The notes below the pieces were generated by a model. The model was not told the origin of the DNA. It made no database searches and saw only the letters and a list, made by a program, of their open reading frames with translations. Below, piece by piece: positions 45,001 to 56,879 of a stretch of DNA of 64,000 nucleotides (position 1 is its first letter; every line of letters begins with the position of its first letter). The DNA is from Acanthosepion esculentum (Eukaryota; Mollusca; Cephalopoda; Sepiida; Sepiidae): positions 25,553,205-25,617,204 of the forward strand of contig OZ038509.1 of NCBI GenBank assembly GCA_964036315.1, in the 5' to 3' direction. The position numbers and the translations under genes are program-made.

Positions 45001-48000
45001 CATGAAAGAGAGAGAGGATGAAAAAGAAGTAGAAGAGAAGGAAATGAAAGGGGAAGGAAGAGGAAAAGAAAGAGGATAATGGGATTGGATGGGATGAAGA
45101 AAAACATGAAATAGAGAGAAGATGAAAAAGAAGTAGAAGAGAAGGAAATGAAATGGGAAGGAAGAGGAAAAGAAAGAGGATAATGGGATTGGATGGAATG
45201 AAGAAAAAACATGAAAGAGAGAGAGGATGAAAAAGAAGTAGAAGAGAAGGAAATGAAATGGGAAGGAAGAGGAAAAGAAAGAGGATAATGGGATTGGATG
45301 GGATGAAGAAAAAACATGAAAGAGAGTGAGGATGAAAAAGAAGTAGAAGAGAAGGAAATGAAATGGGAAGGAAGAGGAAAAGAAAGAGGATAATGGGATT
45401 GGATGGGATGAAGAAAAAACATGAAAGAGAGAGAGGATGAAAAAGAAGTAGAAGAGAAGGAAATGAAATGGGAAGGAAGAGGAAAAGAAAGAGGATAATG
45501 GGATGGGATGGAATGAAGAAAAAACATGAAAGAGAGAGAGGATGAAAAAGAAGTAGAAGAGAAGGAAATGAAATGGGAAGGAAGAGGAAAAGAAAGAGGA
45601 TAATGGGATGGGATGGGATGAAGAAAAAACATAAAAGAGAGAGAGGATGAAAAAGAAGTAGAAGAGAAGGAAATGAAATGGGAAGGAAGAGGAAAAGAAA
45701 GAGGATAATGGGATTGGATGGAATGAAGAAAAAACATGAAAGAGAGAGAGGATGAAAAAGAAGTAGAAGAGAAGGAAATGAAATGGGAAGGAAGAGAAAA
45801 AGAAAGAGGATAATGGGATTGGATGGGATGAAGAAAAACATGAAATAGAGAGAAGATCAAAAAGAAGTAGAAGAGAAGGAAATGAAATGGGAAGGAAGAG
45901 GAAAAGAAAGAGGATAATGGGATTGGATGGGATGAAGAAAAAACATGAAAGAGAGTGAGGATGAAAAAGAAGTAGAAGAGAAGGAAATGAAATGGGAAGG
46001 AAGAGGAAAAGAAAGAGTATAATGGGATTGGATGGGATGAAGAAAAAACATGAAAAAGAGAGAGGATGAAAAAGAAGTAGAAGAGAAGGAAATGAAATGG
46101 GAAGGAAGAGGAAAAGAAAGAGGATAATGGGATGGGATGGAATGAAGAAAAAACATGAAAGAGAGAGAGGATGAAAAAGAAGCAGAAGAGAAGGAAATGA
46201 AATGGGAAGGAAGAGGAAAAGAAAGAGGATAATGGGATTGGATGGAATGAAGAAAAAACATGAAAGAGAGAGAGGATGAAAAAGAAGCAGAAGAGAAGGA
46301 AATGAAATGGGAAGGAAGAGGAAAAGAAAGAGGATAATGGGATTGGATGGAATGAAGAAAAAACATGAAAGAGAGAGAGGATGAAAAAGAAGTAGAAGAG
46401 AAGGAAATGAAAGGGGAAGGAAGAGGAAAAGAAAGAGGATAATGGGATGGGATGGGATGAAGAAAAAACATGAAAGAGAGAGAGGATGAAAAAGAAGTAG
46501 AAGAGAAGGAAATGAAAGGGGAAGGAAGAGGAAAAGAAAGAGGATAATGGGATTGGATGGGATGAAGAAAAACATGAAATAGAGAGAAGATGAAAAAGAA
46601 GTAGAAGAGAAGGAAATGAAATGGGGAGGAAGAGGAAAAGAAAGAGGATAATGGGATTGGATGGAATGAAGAAAAAACATGAAAGAGAGTGAGGATGAAA
46701 AAGAAGTAGAAGAGAAGGAAATGAAATGGGAAGGAAGAGGAAAAGAAAGAGGATAATGGGATTGGATGGGATGAAGAAAAAACATGAAAGAGAGAGAGGA
46801 TGAAAAAGAAGTAGAAGAGAAGGAAATGAAATGGGAAGGAAGAGGAAAAGAAAGAGGATAATGGGATGGGATGGAATGAAGAAAAAACATGAAAGAGAGA
46901 GAGGATGAAAAAGAAGTAGAAGAGAAGGAAATGAAATGGGAAGGAAGAGGAAAAGAAAGAGGATAATGGGATGGGATGGGATGAAGAAAAAACATTAAAG
47001 AGAGAGAGGATGAAAAAGAAGTAGAAGAGAAGGAAATGAAATGGGAAGGAAGAGGAAAAGAAAGAGGATAATGGGATTGGATGGAATGAAGAAAAAACAT
47101 GAAAGAGAGAGAGGATGAAAAAGAAGTAGAAGAGAAGGAAATGAAATGGGAAGGAAGAGAAAAAGAAAGAGGATAATGGGATTGGATGGGATGAAGAAAA
47201 ACATGAAATAGAGAGAAGATCAAAAAGAAGTAGAAGAGAAGGAAATGAAATGGGAAGGAAGAGGAAAAGAAAGAGGATAATGGGATTGGATGGGATGAAG
47301 AAAAAACATGAAAGAGAGTGAGGATGAAAAAGAAGTAGAAGAGAAGGAAATGAAATGGGAAGGAAGAGGAAAAGAAAGAGTATAATGGGATTGGATGGGA
47401 TGAAGAAAAAACATGAAAGAGAGAGAGGATGAAAAAGAAGTAGAAGAGAAGGAAATGAAATGGGAAGGAAGAGGAAAAGAAAGAGGATAATGGGATGGGA
47501 TGGAATGAAGAAAAAACATGAAAGAGAGAGAGGATGAAAAAGAAGTAGAAGAGAAGGAAATGAAATGGGAAGGAAGAGGAAAAGAAAGAGGATAATGGGA
47601 TTGGATGGGATGAAGGAAAAACATGAAAGAGAGAGAGGATGAAAAAGAAGTAGAAGAGAAGGAAATGAAATGGGAAGGAAGAGGCAAAGAAAGAGGATAA
47701 TGGGATGGGATGGGATGAAGAAAAAACATGAAATAGAGAGAGGATGAAAAAGAAGTAGAAGAGAAGGAAATGAAATGGGAAGGAAGAGGAAAAGAAAGAG
47801 GATAATGGGATGGGATGGAATGAAGAAAAAACATGAAAGAGAGAGAGGATGAAAAAGAAGTAGAAGAGAAGGAAATGAAATGGGAAGGAAGAGGAAAAGA
47901 AAGAGGATAATGGGATGGGATGGGATGAAGAAAAAACATGAAAGAGAGAGAGGATGAAAAAGAAGTAGAAGAGAAGGAAATGAAAGGGGAAGGAAGAGGA

Positions 48001-51000
48001 AAAGAAAGAGGATAATGGGATGGGATGGGATGAAGAAAAAACATGAAAGAGAGAGAGGATGAAAAAGAAGTAGAAGAGAAGGAAATGAAAGGGGAAGGAA
48101 GAGGAAAAGAAAGAGGATAATGGGATGGGATGGAATGAAGAAAAAACATGAAGGAGAGAGAGGATGAAAAAGAAGTAGAAGAGAAGGAAATGAAAGGGGA
48201 AGGAAGAGGAAAAGAAAGAGGATAATGGGATTGGATGGAATGAAGAAAAAACATGAAGGAGAGAGAGGATGAAAAAGAAGTAGAAGAGAAGGAAATGAAA
48301 TGGGAAGGAAGAGGAAAAGAAAGAGGATAATGGGATGGGATGGAATGAAGAAAAAACATGAAAGAGAGAGAGGATGAAAAAGAAGTAGAAGAGAAGGAAA
48401 TGAAATGGGAAGGAAGAGGAAAAGAAAGAGGATAATGGGATGGGATGGAATGAAGAAAAAACATGAAAGAGAGAGAGGATGAAAAAGAAGCAGAAGAGAA
48501 GGAAATGAAATGGGAAGGAAGAGGAAAAGAAAGAGGATAATGGGATTGGATGGAATGAAGAAAAAACATGAAAGAGAGAGAGGATGAAAAAGAAGTAGAA
48601 GAGAAGGAAATGAAATGGGAAGGAAGAGGAAAAGAAAGAGGATAATGGGATTGGATGGAATGAAGAAAAAACATGAAAGAGAGAGAGGATGAAAAAGAAG
48701 TAGAAGAGAAGGAAATGAAATGGGAAGGAAGAGGAAAAGAAAGAGGATAATGGGATGGGATGGAATGAAGAAAAAACATGAAAGAGAGAGAGGATGAAAA
48801 AGAAGTAGAAGAGAAGGAAATGAAAGGGGAAGGAAGAGGAAAAGAAAGAGGATAATGGGATTGGATGGAATGAAGAAAAAACATGAAGGAGAGAGAGGAT
48901 GAAAAAGAAGCAGAAGAGAAGGAAATGAAATGGGAAGGAAGAGGAAAAGAAAGAGGATAATGGGATGGGATGGAATGAAGAAAAAACATGAAAGAGAGAG
49001 AGGATGAAAAAGAAGTAGAAGAGAAGGAAATGAAAGGGGAAGGAAGAGGAAAAGAAAGAGGATAATGGGATGGGATGGAATGAAGAAAAAACATGAAGGA
49101 GAGAGAGGATGAAAAAGAAGCAGAAGAGAAGGAAATGAAAGGGGAAGGAAGAGGAAAAGAAAGAGGATAATGGGATGGGATGGAATGAAGAAAAAACATG
49201 AAAGAGAGAGAGGATGAAAAAGAAGTAGAAGAGAAGGAAATGAAAGGGGAAGGAAGAGGAAAAGAAAGAGGATAATGGGATTGGATGGAATGAAGAAAAA
49301 ACATGAAGGAGAGAGAGGATGAAAAAGAAGCAGAAGAGAAGGAAATGAAATGGGAAGGAAGAGGAAAAGAAAGAGGATAATGGGATTGGATGGAATGAAG
49401 AAAAAACATGAAAGAGAGAGAGGATGAAAAAGAAGTAGAAGAGAAGGAAATGAAATGGGAAGGAAGAGGAAAAGAAAGAGGATAATGGGATTGGATGGAA
49501 TGAAGAAAAAACATGAAAGAGAGAGAGGATGAAAAAGAAGTAGAAGAGAAGGAAATGAAATGGGAAGGAAGAGGAAAAGAAAGAGGATAATGGGATGGGA
49601 TGGAATGAAGAAAAAACATGAAAGAGAGAGAGGATGAAAAAGAAGTAGAAGAGAAGGAAATGAAAGGGGAAGGAAGAGGAAAAGAAAGAGGATAATGGGA
49701 TGGGATGGAATGAAGAAAAAACATGAAGGAGAGAGAGGATGAAAAAGAAGCAGAAGAGAAGGAAATGAAAGGGGAAGGAAGAGGAAAAGAAAGAGGATAA
49801 TGGGATGGGATGGAATGAAGAAAAAACATGAAAGAGAGAGAGGATGAAAAAGAAGTAGAAGAGAAGGAAATGAAAGGGGAAGGAAGAGGAAAAGAAAGAG
49901 GATAATGGGATTGGATGGAATGAAGAAAAAACATGAAGGAGAGAGAGGATGAAAAAGAAGCAGAAGAGAAGGAAATGAAATGGGAAGGAAGAGGAAAAGA
50001 AAGAGGATAATGGGATTGGATGGAATGAAGAAAAAACATGAAAGAGAGAGAGGATGAAAAAGAAGTAGAAGAGAAGGAAATGAAATGGGAAGGAAGAGGA
50101 AAAGAAAGAGGATAATGGGATTGGATGGAATGAAGAAAAAACATGAAAGAGAGAGAGGATGAAAAAGAAGTAGAAGAGAAGGAAATGAAATGGGAAGAAA
50201 GGAAGAGGAAAGAAAGAGGATAATGGGATGGGATGGAATGAAGAAAAAACATGAAAGAGAGAGAGGATGAAAAAGAAGTAGAAGAGAAGGAAATGAAAGG
50301 GGAAGGAATAGGAAAAGAAAGAGGATAATGGGATTGGATGGAATGAAGAAAAAACATGAAGGAGAGAGAGGATGAAAAAGAAGCAGAAGAGAAGGAAATG
50401 AAATGGGAAGGAAGAGGAAAAGAAAGAGGATAATGGGATGGGATGGGATGAAGAAAAAACATGAAAGAGAGAGAGGATGAAAAAGGAGCAGAAGAGAAGG
50501 AAATGAAAGGGGAAGGAAGAGGAAAAGAAAGAGGATAATGGGATTGGATGGGATGAAGAAAAAACATGAAGGAGAGAGAGGATGAAAAAGAAGTAGAAGA
50601 GAAGGAAATGAAATGGGAAGGAAGAGGAAAAGAAAGAGGATAATGGGATGGGATGGAATGAAGAAAAAACATGAAAGAGAGAGAGGATGAAAAAGAAGTA
50701 GAAGAGAAGGAAATGAAATGGGAAGGAAGAGGAAAAGAAAGAGGATAATGGGATGGGATGGAATGAAGAAAAAACATGAAAGAGAGAGAGGATGAAAAAG
50801 AAGTAGAAGAGAAGGAAATGAAATGGGAAGGAAGAGGAAAAGAAAGAGGATAATGGGATGGGATGGAATGAAGAAAAAACATGAAAGAGAGAGAGGATGA
50901 AAAAGAAGTAGAAGAGAAGGAAATGAAAGGGGAAGGAAGAGGAAAAGAAAGAGGATAATGGGATGGGATGGAATGAAGAAAAAACATGAAAGAGAGAGAG

Positions 51001-52980
51001 GATGAAAAAGAAGTAGAAGAGAAGGAAATGAAATGGGAAGGAAGAGGAAAAGAAAGAGGATAATGGGATTGGATGGAATGAAGAAAAAACATGAAAGAGA
51101 GAGAGGATGAAAAAGAAGTAGAAGAGAAGGAAATGAAATGGGAAGGAAGAGGAAAAGAAAGAGGATAATGGGATGGGATGGGATGAAGAAAAAACATGAA
51201 AGAGAGAGAGGATGAAAAAGAAGTAGAAGAGAAGGAAATGAAAGGGGAAGGAAGAGGAAAAGAAAGAGGATAATGGGATGGGATGGAATGAAGAAAAAAC
51301 ATGAAAGAGAGAGAGGATGAAAAAGAAGTAGAAGAGAAGGAAATGAAATGGGAAGGAAGAGGAAAAGAAAGAGGATAATGGGATTGGATGGAATGAAGAA
51401 AAAACATGAAAGAGAGAGAGGATGAAAAAGAAGTAGAAGAGAAGGAAATGAAATGGGAAGGAAGAGGAAAAGAAAGAGGATAATGGGATGGGATGGGATG
51501 AAGAAAAAACATGAAAGAGAGAGAGGATGAAAAAGAAGTAGAAGAGAAGGAAATGAAAGGGGAAAGAAGAGGAAAAGAAAGAGGATAATGGGATTGGATG
51601 GAATGAAGGAAAAACATGAAAGAGAGAGAGGATGAAAAAGAAGTAGAAGAGAAGGAAATGAAAGGGGAAGGAAGAGGAAAAGAAAGAGGATAATGGGATG
51701 GGATGGAATGAAGAAAAAACATGAAAGAGAGAGAGGATGAAAAAGAAGTAGAAGAGAAGGAAATGAAATGGGAAGGAAGAGGAAAAGAAAGAGGATAATG
51801 GGATTGGATGGAATGAAGAAAAAACATGAAAGAGAGAGAGGATGAAAAAGAAGTAGAAGAGAAGGAAATGAAATGGGAAGGAAGAGGAAAAGAAAGAGGA
51901 TAATGGGATGGGATGGGATGAAGAAAAAACATGAAAGAGAGAGAGGATGAAAAAGAAGTAGAAGAGAAGGAAATGAAAGGGGAAGGAAGAGGAAAAGAAA
52001 GAGGATAATGGGATGGGATGGAATGAAGAAAAAACATGAAAGAGAGAGAGGATGAAAAAGAAGTAGAAGAGAAGGAAATGAAATGGGAAGGAAGAGGAAA
52101 AGAAAGAGGATAATGGGATTGGATGGAATGAAGAAAAAACATGAAAGAGAGAGAGGATGAAAAAGAAGTAGAAGAGAAGGAAATGAAATGGGAAGGAAGA
52201 GGAAAAGAAAGAGGATAATGGGATGGGATGGGATGAAGAAAAAACATGAAAGAGAGAGAGGATGAAAAAGAAGTAGAAGAGAAGGAAATGAAAGGGGAAA
52301 GAAGAGGAAAAGAAAGAGGATAATGGGATTGGATGGAATGAAGGAAAAACATGAAAGAGAGAGAGGATGAAAAAGAAGTAGAAGAGAAGGAAATGAAAGG
52401 GGAAGGAAGAGGAAAAGAAAGAGGATAATGGGATGGGATGGAATGAAGAAAAAACATGAAAGAGAGAGAGGATGAAAAAGAAGTAGAAGAGAAGGAAATG
52501 AAATGGGAAGGAAGAGGAAAAGAAAGAGGATAATGGGATTGGATGGAATGAAGAAAAAACATGAAAGAGAGAGAGGATGAAAAAGAAGTAGAAGAGAAGG
52601 AAATGAAAGGGGAAGGAAGAGGAAAAGAAAGAGGGTAAATGGGATGGGATGGGATGAAGAAAAAACATGAAGGAGAGAGAGGATGAAAAAGAAGTAGAAG
52701 AGAAAGAAATGAAATGGGAAGGAAGAGGAAAAGAAAGAGGATAATGGGATGGGATGGGATGAAGAAAAAACATGAAAGAGAGAGAGGATGAAAAAGAAGT
52801 AGAAGAGAAGGAAATGAAAGGGGAAGGAAGAGGAAAAGAAAGAGGATAATGGGATTGGATGGAATGAAGGAAAAACATGAAAGAGAGAGAGGATGAAAAA
52901 GAAGTAGAAGAGAAGGAAATGAAAGGGGAAGGAAGAGGAAAATGAAGAGGATAATGGGATTAGATGAAGAAAAATCATGG
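39062..52980. repeat. 105-bp polypurine minisatellite, about 132 units
   Basis: The consensus begins GAAGAAAAAACATGAAAGAG and ends GGATAATGGGATTGGATGG plus AAT. By my count 12 of 105 bases are pyrimidines and only one is C. Common variants are GGGATGGGATGG, GAAGTAG against GAAGCAG, AAATGGGAAGG against AAAGGGGAAGG, and AAGGGAAAGGG. Length 105 is divisible by 3 and the unit has no TTA, CTA or TCA, so no stop codon arises on the minus strand in any frame. That explains minus-strand frames of up to 4645 codons. I reject these as proteins. Larger duplications are seen inside (735 bp and others). Confidence 0.97.
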
Positions 52981-53640
52981 AGAGGTAGAGAGAGGAAGGT
53001 AAAGAGGAATATAAAAGTGAAGGAAATGAAAAAGAAAATAAAATAATAAGGATTAGGAAAGAGAGATCAAAAAAGTACTAAATCGAGAATATTTATTGTG
53101 TGAAAAAAAAAAAAAAAATGTAAAGAAAATGAGCAAACCTAGAGCAAATTCCAAGTGTCTTGACTTAGCTATAAAAGGACAGTACCTGGCGATTGTGGAG
53201 GAACAATACTGACAGGTAAAATATGCTGAAGAAAATTTGAGAGAGAAAAACCTCAGTAAACACAGAAATCAACACTAAAAAAAAAAACCCCAAGAGAATT
53301 CTCAAAGTAAAAGTGAGATAACAAGCGTAAAAGAAAAAATGCTAAAAAGGAAGAATTTATATGGGTGAAAAAAAATGGAAAAAAAAAATGTTTGTGGTGG
53401 GGAAAACTCTCAAAAAATAGAGAAACAGATAAAGAGATAAAAAAACTTTAAAGAAATAGCCTTGTGTTGAGTTAAATGAAATTAACATTGACAAGAAGAC
53501 AAGAAAAATATAATGGACCATGAGATGAAGCTGGAAAAAAAAGGGGTAAAATGGTAATGGGAATCTGATAAAACATTGACCGAGTAACCTTATAGGGAAA
53601 CATTCAGCATTCATTGACCAAGTAGCCAGTGCTACTCAAG
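52981..53640. other. A-rich sequence, no gene recognised
   Basis: Purine and A-rich run-out of the array (poly-A at 53104-53118, 53278-53287 and 53382-53389). An 85-codon minus frame at 53357-53614 is Phe/Leu-rich because of A-runs. Confidence 0.65.
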
Positions 53641-54005
53641 TAAGGCTTTTCTTCACTTCCTGACCATTGGGCTGGGATCAAAGTGTAGTATCTGTTCGCA
53701 GATTACTCACTGAATGATCGCCTATGGGGCCGGGATTCCTTCTCCGATACAGGCCGGCGGCAGGGATTCGTCCCTGCGCTGGTAGTATCGTGGCTTCGTC
53801 TGACTAGCTATGACCAGCTTGGACAAGCTATGACCAGCTAAGACCAGCCAAGACCAGCTATGACTAGCTAAAGCCAAAGCACTGCGACCCGGGTGAAAAC
53901 TTGGGTCCATTCCCCCTCCCTTCCCACGTTAAACTCCGACCTTGTGTCACAACCTGGCCATGTGGGAGGTCAAGTAAATCCCGTGTAGTATCTGTTCTCC
54001 TTGGC
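53641..54005 (+). repeat. U2 snRNA-like dispersed repeat, GC-rich
   Basis: Bases 53652-53697 align without gaps to the 5' end of U2 snRNA as I remember it (Drosophila-like form), about 37 of 46 identical, with the last 22 (GATCAAAGTGTAGTATCTGT and TC) matching perfectly. That part covers the branch-site recognition segment GTAGTA. A second block, GTGTAGTATCTGTTCT, lies at 53983-53998. Between them are a GC-rich segment and a 10-bp repeat (GACCAGCTAT-like, 53812-53870). The rest of U2 is absent, so this is not a functional U2 gene. It may be a snRNA-headed SINE. Confidence 0.5.
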
Positions 54006-54837
54006 CTTGGTTGAAATAGTAATTCTTAACCCAAGGGAAAAAGACTACATTTCATCTCTCAATTATGGCTCCGTCTTTGGACAAAGTGAAACTGAAAATA
54101 TTACTGAGAAGTGCCGGGCCTCAGAGAAATATCTACCTCCCTTATTACACTCAGAGTGGTGATCAGTAGTAATACTGATGCCAGCACAGCCAACATTTTT
54201 GGTAATAGGTTTTTTTTTAACCTGGCCCAGGTACACATGCTCGCACTCCCCAAATTAAACTGACCTTTTTGACATTCTGTCAGCACGGGGTGGCAATTAA
54301 ATACAATCTACCTTCAGGTGGACAAACTACATTTTAACTTTGAATTGTGTTTCTTTCTATGGGCAGAATACAAAAGAATAAATGAGTGAGGCCTGTTCTT
54401 GGGGATTCCAAGACACAGCATCATCTCCCTCATTGCACCAAAGAGGGACAGGGACTGGGGTGCAACATTAGCTGCAGGAACTTTGCAATTTTTTGCATTA
54501 GCAACCATCATTTGCGCTAGCATTGGTATTACTACTGATTCCCCTTCTCTAGTGCAACAAGAGAGGTACTGCTCTGGGCAGCTGTTTCCTAGAATTGGGC
54601 ATATTTCACTATTTTTTTCAGTTGTGCTCTTCTTGAAGACAAAGACACAACTGAGAGATTGGTCATTCTTTTAATATATACATTGCTGGTATTTTTAGCT
54701 TAACATATTTTGAATACTTTCTTAACAGCCAAACAAAAATTAAAAGAATATTTTCCCATAGCTGGGTCCCTAACAGGAGTTCCACCCTGGATCAGAGTGT
54801 ACCTAGGAACAATAGTAATTAAGAAGTATGGAGAAAC
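54006..54837. other. Unclassified repeat-like sequence, no gene
   Basis: A local imperfect inverted pair: 54155-54200 (GATCAGTAGTAATACTGATG) and 54500-54545 (GCATTGGTATTACTACTGAT). CCCATAGCTGGGTCCCTAAC at 54757-54776 links to the dispersed repeat at 15.8 kb. A plus frame at 54399-54674 (91 codons) has no recognisable family. Confidence 0.5.
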
Positions 54838-54856
54838 ATATATATATATATATATA

Positions 54857-54891
<35 letters not shown>

Positions 54892-55130
54892 TATATTTTG
54901 GCAGTATGTTTTCATTAAGATATGTCTAAATAATTTAGACAAATTTTTTTTCTACTTAATTTTAATAGGATCCTTCTGTAATTATGGATAAGTTTCTTAG
55001 TATTCTTATTAAAGGAAGAAAGAAAATTACCATGTTGATGCATATTCATTTTATTCGAAGTACTTTTGACATTAGCACAATGTCATCATCAGGATCTTGT
55101 TTTTTCTATGACAAAATTGTTGTGGTCATC
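54838..55130 (-). mobile_element. PLE-like module with hammerhead-like core
   Basis: On the minus strand: CTGATGA (55086-55092), then a stem of GACAT and ATGTC (about 55067-55085), then AAAAG where GAAAG would be expected (a G to A change), then a protein-like stretch ending HTAKIYT at a (TA)n tract (54838-54887). Same architecture as the module copies near 56.7 and 59.9 kb. Confidence 0.55.
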
Positions 55131-55254
55131 TGAAAATTAAATTTTTTCTTCTAAGTGAAAAATACTAAAGTTATGTACTGATGATTTTTAAATTTTATGA
55201 TGTAAGCACATGACAAAATTCAAGGGAGGTAACTAAGTTATTGAAAGGTCTAAA

Positions 55255-55319
55255 TATTTTTAAAAATCTATGAGAGAATCATCTTAATAAATAGACAAAA
55301 CATGTCTAAATTATTTAAT

Positions 55320-55368
<49 letters not shown>

Positions 55369-55406
55369 GAAATTATATATATATATATATATATACATAT
55401 ATATAA
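55255..55406 (+). mobile_element. PLE-like module end plus two (TA)n tracts
   Basis: The plus frame reads KIYERIILINRQNMSKLFNE and goes into (TA)n (55322-55364), followed by AATGAAATT and a second (TA)n (55376-55405). It matches the FNE-(TA)n junction of the other modules. Bases 55131-55254 hold no recognisable feature. Confidence 0.5.
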
Positions 55407-55424
55407 AGATATTTTTGAAGGTAC

Positions 55425-56172
55425 AAAATTTTATCACAGAAATAAAAGTGTCAAGCTTGATATTACCAGACATATTAAAAACAGGCGAAGCAACCGGTTT
55501 CACTCCCGCTCTTCAGGCTTCCAACGGGAGATTTAATTTAAATTAAAAACACAGAAAATGTACAATGAAAAAGAAATGTGGAGAAAAAAAAATTATGAAC
55601 AAAAGGAACTAGAGGCAAATGACAGTGAGTCCCAACAAACATTCACGCTGTTTACACAAGGAAGGCTTGCGGGACCCGATATAAAGTGCCTCCAGCACCT
55701 TGAGGTGAAATAAGGAGTGTGACCGGGACAACACCGTGAACCGGTCCGCACTAAAGTTAGCTGCACACCCTCTGCTATTTAACAGGTGATCACATATGGC
55801 GGAACCGTAGGTGTTTGGGACGAGTCCATTCAGTGGCAAGGTGTGATTCCTGATTTTGGTAGGAATGTGCTGTTTAATTCTCATGTCCAGGCCTTGTGTC
55901 GTCCTTCCTATATAGTCAGCACCGCAACTACAAACGTATTTGTAAATAACAGAATTAATTTGATGGGGAGGGAGAACGTTCTTACACCCAGAACGAATCA
56001 TAGGCCGGGTTTTTTTTTTCTCCTCCACATTTCTTTTTGCATTGTACATTTTTTGTGTTTTTAATTTAAATTAAATCTCCCGTTGGAAGCCTGAAGAGCG
56101 GGAGTGAAACCGGTTGCTTTGCCCGTTTTTAATATGCCTGGTAATATCAAGCTTCACACTTTTATTTCTGTG

Positions 56173-56180
<8 letters not shown>
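55425..56180 (-). mobile_element. PLE fragment flanked by inverted repeats
   Basis: A GIY-YIG endonuclease relic lies between two inverted copies of about 160 bp: left 55431-55600 and right 56003-56172. They share ATCACAGAAATAAAAGTGT, GCAACCGGTTTCACTCCCGC, CTTCAGGCTTCCAACGGGAG and a TTTAATTTAAATTAAA palindrome. (TA)n lies outside both arms (55376-55405 and 56175-56221). Penelope-like elements are known for terminal repeats in direct or inverted arrangement, which fits. Confidence 0.75.
55609..56049 (-). pseudogene. GIY-YIG endonuclease domain of a Penelope-like element
   Basis: A 146-codon open frame. Residues 34-48 read VIYKYVCSCGADYIG: a modified GIY (IYKY), the CxC pair common in PLE endonucleases, and YIG. 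RIKQH (57-61) supplies the conserved Arg and His. VLEALYI (118-124) contains the metal-binding Glu, and KPSLCKQRE follows. In PLEs this domain sits at the C terminus after the reverse transcriptase and nicks target DNA; the reverse transcriptase is missing. The start Met lies inside the flanking inverted repeat, so it need not be a true start. No internal stop, yet incomplete. A genomic GIY-YIG protein is less likely given the context. Confidence 0.75.
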
Positions 56181-56226
<46 letters not shown>

Positions 56227-56230
56227 TTTG

Positions 56231-56262
56231 CTTCACTACCTGACCATTGGGCTGGGATCAAT
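56231..56262 (+). repeat. U2-like fragment, second locus
   Basis: TTCACTACCTGACCATTGGG and CTGGGATCAA differ by one base from 53652-53681, then diverge. It lies just after (TA)n at 56175-56221. Confidence 0.6.
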
Positions 56263-56416
56263 GTACATTTTTAATCAGGAAATATCTGTGTTGAAAAGCA
56301 TTATTCGAGTTTTGTTTGACCAGGAGGTTCTTTGTGCCCGACAGGGGAAGACATGTCCGATCTAATGACAGTTTCTTCAAAACTTTTTCAGGATTTTATA
56401 TCCTATTTTATAAACA

Positions 56417-56500
56417 TATATATTTTATATATATATAGATATTTTTTTTTCATTGAATACGACAGACAAGGTGCTTTTATTTAGTTTTTTTATACAATTT
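56417..56500 (-). mobile_element. Partial PLE-like module
   Basis: On the minus strand CTAAATAAAAGCACCTTGTC and GTATTCAATGAA match 56754-56790 and then meet a TA-rich tract (56417-56440). The match ends near 56495, where the sequence turns back into a plus-oriented copy. Confidence 0.55.
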
Positions 56501-56579
56501 CTCTTATTTTAATTGTTAAATAAGAAATAAACATGGACACAATATCTTGACCGTGTTTTGAAAAATGAAAACATTTTAT

Positions 56580-56823
56580 AAACATACATATAACAAACTA
56601 TTTCTTATTTAACAGTTAAAATATTTAATCCTTGAAAATGGCTAAATGTATAGCCGAAAGTGCTCGGATAAAAAGAACATTTGGACAGTTTTTATATAAT
56701 TTATCATCCGAAAAGAAAAAAATTATTAGATCGCATGAGAAATTGTATAAGAAACTAAATAAAAGCATCTTGTCTGTCGTATTCAATGAAATGCTCATGA
56801 AAGAAGGATTGCTGCCTAAATAC

Positions 56824-56876
<53 letters not shown>
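56580..56876 (+). mobile_element. PLE-like module with hammerhead-like core
   Basis: Hammerhead-like part: CTTGAAAAT (degenerate CTGATGA), stem GGCTA (56640-56644) with TAGCC (56651-56655), then GAAAG (56656-56660). A frame follows from 56632: IAESARIKRTFGQFLYNL, EKLYKKLNKS, LSVVFNEMLMKEGLLPKYT, then (TA)n at 56829-56874. The protein-like stretch resembles the start of a PLE ORF, inferred from its position beside PLE endonuclease pieces and from recurring FNE...LLPKYT words. Confidence 0.6.
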
Positions 56877-56878
<2 letters not shown>

Positions 56879-56879
56879 A

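Noticed and set aside
37499..52978. Minus-strand frames of 2365-4645 codons rich in Phe, Leu, Ser and Pro
   Set aside because: They exist because the 105-bp unit is a multiple of 3 and has no stop triplets on that strand. All three frames are open at once, and the residues simply translate polypyrimidine DNA.
53652..53697. Functional U2 snRNA gene
   Set aside because: Similarity stops after about 46 bases; the Sm site and 3' stem-loops are absent.
54399..54674. 91-codon frame with hydrophobic segments
   Set aside because: No recognisable family, lies in repeat-like DNA with a local inverted duplicate, and no exon signals.
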